DNA of 64,000 nucleotides, taken from contig NC_051441.1 of NCBI RefSeq assembly GCF_001649575.2, forward strand, positions 15,720,909 through 15,784,908, given 5' to 3'. Positions 59,116 through 64,000 of the stretch are shown piece after piece; within the stretch, counting starts at the first letter, position 1, and every line of letters starts with the position of its first letter. The translations under genes and the position numbers were made by a program. The notes below the pieces were generated by a model. That model saw only the letters and a list, made by a program, of their open reading frames with translations, did not search any database and was not told the origin of the DNA. The DNA is from Kryptolebias marmoratus (lineage: Eukaryota; Chordata; Actinopteri; Cyprinodontiformes; Rivulidae).

Positions 59116-61896
59116 ACAATTATTTAAAACTTTATTTTACAAGGCAGCTGGCGATGTGCTCTTTCAAGGAATGCTTCTTTCATTTTTCTCAGTTTAAACA
59201 TCCCAGCTTTTGGACAAATCCTTCCCTTCCTACATTATTAAGTTACATCATGGGACTAAGAACCTCACACTTCTGTCAGTTTTTGATGCGCAGAGAAAAC
59301 TTCTGTAGATAGTGGACCAAACCCACTATCCATCAAGAGTGCAACGATCCCAGGAGACTGAGAAGACACAAAGAATGACTGACATGTCTTTACAATACGT
59401 AGAGAGATGCTGCTGTGATACAGAGAAGATCAGATGGTGGGGAAGAAAGAAGATAGACAAAAAGCTGAAGTGAAAAAGCAGATTTTCCAGATGTGATTTA
59501 GACAGGAAGACTCATGAGTTTGGCGTAGGAGGGTATGAGAAATTGATTCTGTCTGTTCATTGATCTGAGCAGCCTGGAAGACATGATCTCCCATGCCAGA
59601 GTGAAGCTAGGTTTTAGAGTTTTTGTCATCAGTGGCATAACAACCCCTTTACGACTTGATTTTCTTGAATTATTTACTGTCTTTCCAGTCATAACATAAA
59701 GTATCAATCAACTCTATTATTATTCTAAGAGTTAATTTATCTCACGCATTTTTTGTACATGTTCAAAACACCAGTGACACGAGAGCACAGTCCTGCGACT
59801 CACAAGGTCATTGAGAACCCTCACAAATGTTTTGAGACATTGTGAAAACTCCATTGCAAAAGTCGTTTCCAATTTGTTGCCTAATTTGTCACCTAATCAA
59901 AAGCTATGATAAACTTTGAGCAAGCTGCTGTCTTTTCTCTGCTCCTAACATTACAAACAATAGTGTAAATACCCAAAAATATCAGTACAGCACACAGTGG
60001 TGATGGCGGGTTACGCCCAACTTAGATCGGCCCAAGAAACCAAAGAAAACACTAAAAGGAATCTCAAACTTCCAATTGGAGCTTGCTGGAAAGTGCTCAC
60101 CCTTTGAGTGAAGAGGAGAACTGCAGTGTGAGTGTGTGTGTGAGAACTTCAGCATCCAGAGGAGAGATTGTGTGATTCACACACTAGCTGCTGCTGGCCT
60201 TGGGTGGAAGAATGGTGTGAGTTCAGACAACAGGTGTTTGGGGCATATTGAGGGTAATTTCAGAGGCGAAATGACTTCTGGCACCAAGAAATGACTATGA
60301 ATATCCAAAGGAAGTGTGTAGGTGTGCGTTTATGTTCAAAGTTTTCCAAATAGACAAAGGTGCTAAAAGTGCTAAGGAGTAAAATGACTAGCAGGTGGTA
60401 GACTATTTGCCAAACTAAATCAATAAAAAGAGAATAAAAATTGTCCAAAAAATACACATTTGGAAACCTAAAAGAGAACAAAAACATTACCAGCAGCCAA
60501 TAAATCTTGAGCGACTTTCACTAGAGGCTTAAACATGATCCTAGAGGTTTCTACTTAACATCATCTAAATGTAGCATAAAGTGATTCAGTCTGAGGCAAA
60601 ATACCGGCTGGCTAATTTTATCTTCAGAGTTTAATTTAGGTTAAATGTTTAGTTATTTACAACAAGTCTTTTCGGTCACTAGAGAGGATTGTTATGACAG
60701 GGAAAAAGATGAGCTGGTAACAGATTGCGAAGGATATCATCTAATTTGTAGGATAAAATGTTGGTCCAGTCTACATGACTCTCCTTTTTAAGCAGTTATT
60801 TTCCTTAGTTTATTAAAATAAATGTTCATAATTCACACACCCATGTGTCTTATTTCCTCATTGCTCTGTATGCAAACAGAACTTCACCAACTATCAACAT
60901 ATAATCATATTTCTTTACCAACGCACCTAAATTGCATGAAAGCAAATGTAATTTGTCCTTTTTAAAGGTAATTTTCCACTTTTTTATTCCATAATAGTCT
61001 GATCCTGCAATTGTTGTTCTCTACTGAGACCGCAGTGAAATTTACAAACTGCATTTGATTGGTAAAGATTTGTCCTGTGTTGAACAGTTAAAGTCATAAT
61101 CTTCAGTTAACAAACGCAGCTCTGAGGAAGCCAAGCATTACTTTAAATTGCAATATATGTTTTGTTATTAATAAAAATTAACACATGAAACACATTTGAT
61201 AAACACGTTTGCACATGCTGTAACATCCTGCACATCCTTTGCTGCTGTCAAAGATGCAAACACCGGGAGAAACTTGCATATATGTGTGGAAACGTGTACA
61301 GATGCAGCAGACGTGCAGGAAATCTTTTTATCACGTCAACTGTGATTGTGTTTGTCCAGGAAGCAGAACAGGAAGTCTGCTGAGGAGTAAGTGCAGAGAG
61401 AGCAGATTCTTGTTGTCCCAGCAATAAACTGAAGAGAATCTCCAAAATGTATTTGAACCCTAAATGCCCTAAAGCCTGACTCCAATTTCATGGTAATAAT
61501 AACAACCAAAGACTTTAAAGTGCAGCCTGATGATCATTTTTTCCTTTTTTTGCTGATCTAAAGGCGAGCAGATATCGCCGCACTGCTAAAGGCGGCGCAT
61601 TATAAAAACATTAGAGTTTTAACAAGGCCAGGGTCCATATAAATAACAGCACCTGTTTTGCTCTGCTCATCCTGGCAGCTTCTAGCTTTATCAGTTTAAC
61701 AGTCATTCCTGAGTTAATGGTCTGCGAACACATATTATTTGGGGAGAGGGGGGAAAACCTGCTCGCTGCAGAAACATGCTGTCAATTGCTCACCCAAAAA
61801 CTGATAAAAAAGAAATTTTATTATAACGTGAGTAAACATTACAATGTAAGCATCAAAGGAACCTTGTGAAATAAATATTAAGGTGATAGTTTAGAT
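59116..61896. other. Intergenic, no gene seen
   Basis: AT-rich, low feature density; no family recognised. Confidence 0.5.
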
Positions 61897-62110
61897 CAGG
61901 GGTGGCCAATCCTGGTCCTGGAGGGCCACTATCCTGCATGTTTTACTCGTTTCCCTGCTCCAACACACCTGATTCAGAGGTTAAATTACCTTCATGTTCT
62001 GCAGAAGCCTGTTAATGACACACTGATTCAAATCAGGTGTGTTGGAGCAGAGAAACAAGCAAAACATGCAGGATAGTGGCCCCTCCAGGACCAGGATTGG
62101 CCACCCCCTG
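61897..62110. mobile_element. hAT non-autonomous palindromic transposon, intact
   Basis: 214 bp beginning CAGGGGTGGCC and ending GGCCACCCCCTG. It is flanked by perfect 8-bp direct repeats GTTTAGAT (61889-61896 and 62111-62118). The CAGGGGT terminus and 8-bp duplication define the hAT superfamily. It has no coding capacity. Related copies lie at 31120-31327 and 10975-11011. Confidence 0.9.
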
Positions 62111-62118
62111 GTTTAGAT

Positions 62119-62869
62119 CAACAAGCAAGCCTCCGGTCCCAATACAGTCCTTTTAAAAAGATTTGGCCCCCAAAAGGCTGCCAAAAAATCAATCTGCTTT
62201 GTGCAAATATGATGCTAAGAATATGTATTACATATCCAAGCTACTTTCATAGCTTGAGCCTGATATTAAGGTAGTCAAAGTCTGCATCTGTCTGATAGAC
62301 AATCTTTGGTAACCCACAATAATACAGAATGGTGGGGTGAGTAAACCTGTCCACCTGAAAGCAGTTGTCTGATTGAGCCATCCTTTTCAGCCATGTGAAA
62401 GGCTGCACTAGAGACTGAAGACAACAGCAATAATCACATTAGCTAAGCTCACCACAAGATTCATGATGTCGGAAAGATGGAAAGTAGAAAACCAGTGTTT
62501 ACTGTGCAACAAAAGCCTTGCTGTAATTCAGATTACAATGATAAAAGACAGCACGAGTCAAATAATGCCTCTTTTTCTGCAAGTTTTCCGGAAGAAGCGG
62601 AAGAACGGAGAGGTGAAGTATCGGGACTGCTCACATCTTTTCACCACAGTCAAGTGGCCATCTGCCACTTTTGCACCAAACAAGAGAGCGATCATTACAC
62701 CCCAGTGAAGAGCTTGGAAATCCACCAAACAAAAGCAACCTTCATCTGAGGCTGAAACTGGGAGAGACTACATGCTTGTTCTCCGTAATGAAATTCTGAC
62801 TGACAAATCATGGCCTGTGGCCCTCAATCCCCCAGTATTGTTTATATGGCCCACTTTGCAGTTGGAGCT
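62119..62869. other. Intergenic, no gene seen
   Basis: Two overlapping plus-strand frames of 81 and 90 codons near 62463-62749 show no domain. Neither is convincing. Confidence 0.4.
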
Positions 62870-63530
62870 GAACAGCCCTGGTTTAGATCTCTTGAAGAGA
62901 GGTTTTGTGGAAAGCTTATGAAGAACTAATAACTTACCTGATGTAGGTAGCTCTTTGAACGACCTCCGTTTGGGGAAATGCACTTTAATTCTCACAGGGT
63001 TGATGGCTAGTCTTAGCAGGGGGCAAGACCAAAATGGATTAATGATTCAAGTCCCAAAAGTGTTACAGTGGTTCATGGGAACACTATTTTAATAACTTTT
63101 TCACTACCATCAGCTTTACATTACAAGGGTACTTACATAGAATTTCATGTTTGTTTGTTTTTGCAACTGCAAATAGAAGCAATAGCAGCTAGCTGTGGCA
63201 CCTCCTATGTCTTCTGGGAAGTTCCTTCTGAAATCTCACAATATTTCTGAAGACATACTTAAAAAACTTACATTTAAAGGTAGATTATGTTTTTAATTAC
63301 TACTATATGATATTTTTACCAAATCTCAATAAGTGCAAAAGTCAATAGTTAATTATTTATTTATTTATTTTTTGATGACCCATTCCAACTCATTTTACAA
63401 GCATGGGTCCTTTTTGGCTCTGCTCAGATGAGCTCATTAATCCGGTCAAACCATTCAAAGAGCTATCTATAACAAGTAAGATATTATTTCTTTATTACCT
63501 TTTCACAGAACCCCACTTCAAAGATCTGAA
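62870..63530. mobile_element. MITE family A, full-length copy
   Basis: The left arm is at 62885-63010 (TAACTTACCTGATGTAGGTA). The internal part has ATCAGCTTTACATTACAAGG and GCAGCTAGCTGTGGC. The right arm ends CCCACTTCAAAGATCTGAAC. Confidence 0.75.
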
Positions 63531-63538
63531 CTGGTTTT

Positions 63539-64000
63539 TGTGAGGATCTGGGTTTGGCTCCGCCTTTTGGGCGGCGCTACTAATCATTACTCCACAGGTG
63601 TTCCAGTTTCCACTGACGAGACCATCTAGTACTTAAGCAGCAGGCTGAGATCAGATCTTCGCTGGAGCATCGAACCTTCTGGGTTAGATTCTCTGCCTCA
63701 GCGTCTAACCCTGATTCCTGCTCCTAGTGTTAACTTCGTTCTCTGTTTTGCCTACGTCCTAGGTTTTTGCCACGACACGACTACGGAGATTAAGGACTAC
63801 TTACCTGGGATCACGTTGATACTCACCTACTGGAACTGGCTCGTTACTCCTGGAACTCTGGAACCTCTCCTCCTCTCTTCGGCGCTGTATTCATCTCCTG
63901 GACCTGTAAGCAAATAAGAAACGTTACTGGCACCACCTAGCAAATAACCTGGATCAAAACTCGTACCCGAGACTCACCCAGCTCTCCTTCTCTTTCAGAC
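63539..64000 (+). mobile_element. Probable LTR element running off the window
   Basis: Begins TGTGAGGATCTGGG, matching the start of the LTR at 16765 (TGTGAGGATT), directly after a MITE end. It continues as non-coding C/T-rich LTR-like sequence to the window edge, so its end and duplication cannot be checked. Confidence 0.45.

Noticed and set aside
62463..62749. Two overlapping frames of 81 and 90 codons
   Set aside because: No domain, no splice context and no codon bias; overlapping frames in different phases suggest chance.

Overview
The window is vertebrate nuclear DNA, almost certainly from a ray-finned (teleost) fish. It holds three intron-bearing genes whose proteins are recognisable exon by exon. 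Between them lies AT-rich DNA packed with fish-type transposons: Tc1/mariner, hAT, RTE/Rex3-like and L1-like LINEs, solo LTRs and an abundant palindromic MITE. There are no bacterial features, no CRISPR array and no rRNA or tRNA gene that I can see.

Gene layout. (1) 9504-18648, minus strand: neuronal pentraxin receptor (nptxr), five coding exons. The reading frame appears to start at a CTG codon in a strong Kozak context. (2) 25112-39193, plus strand: baiap2l2 (Pinkbar), 14 coding exons encoding an I-BAR/IMD domain, an SH3 domain and a C-terminal tail. (3) 41727-42712, minus strand: a 109-residue parvalbumin with two intact EF-hand loops, four coding exons and probably an upstream non-coding exon. 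nptxr and baiap2l2 are divergent across 6.5 kb; baiap2l2 and parvalbumin are convergent across 2.5 kb. I found no further protein-coding gene from 42.7 kb to 64 kb.

The trio does not form a pathway: one is a synaptic pentraxin anchor, one an actin/membrane-curvature scaffold and one a calcium buffer. The linkage itself is informative, because human chromosome 22 carries NPTXR, BAIAP2L2 and PVALB while human 7q carries the paralogues NPTX2, BAIAP2L1 and OCM2 close together. The window therefore looks like a compact copy of an ancient duplicated block.

Repeats dominate the rest. One palindromic MITE family has at least 15 whole or partial copies, and a repeat family with a unit of roughly 300 bp occurs singly and as tandem clusters. 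Two LTRs sit inside MITE copies, one hAT element has a perfect 8-bp target duplication, and a Tc1-like terminal fragment abuts the first coding-exon splice donor of parvalbumin. Exon coordinates were read by eye from splice signals, reading phase and family similarity; UTR limits and repeat boundaries are approximate.
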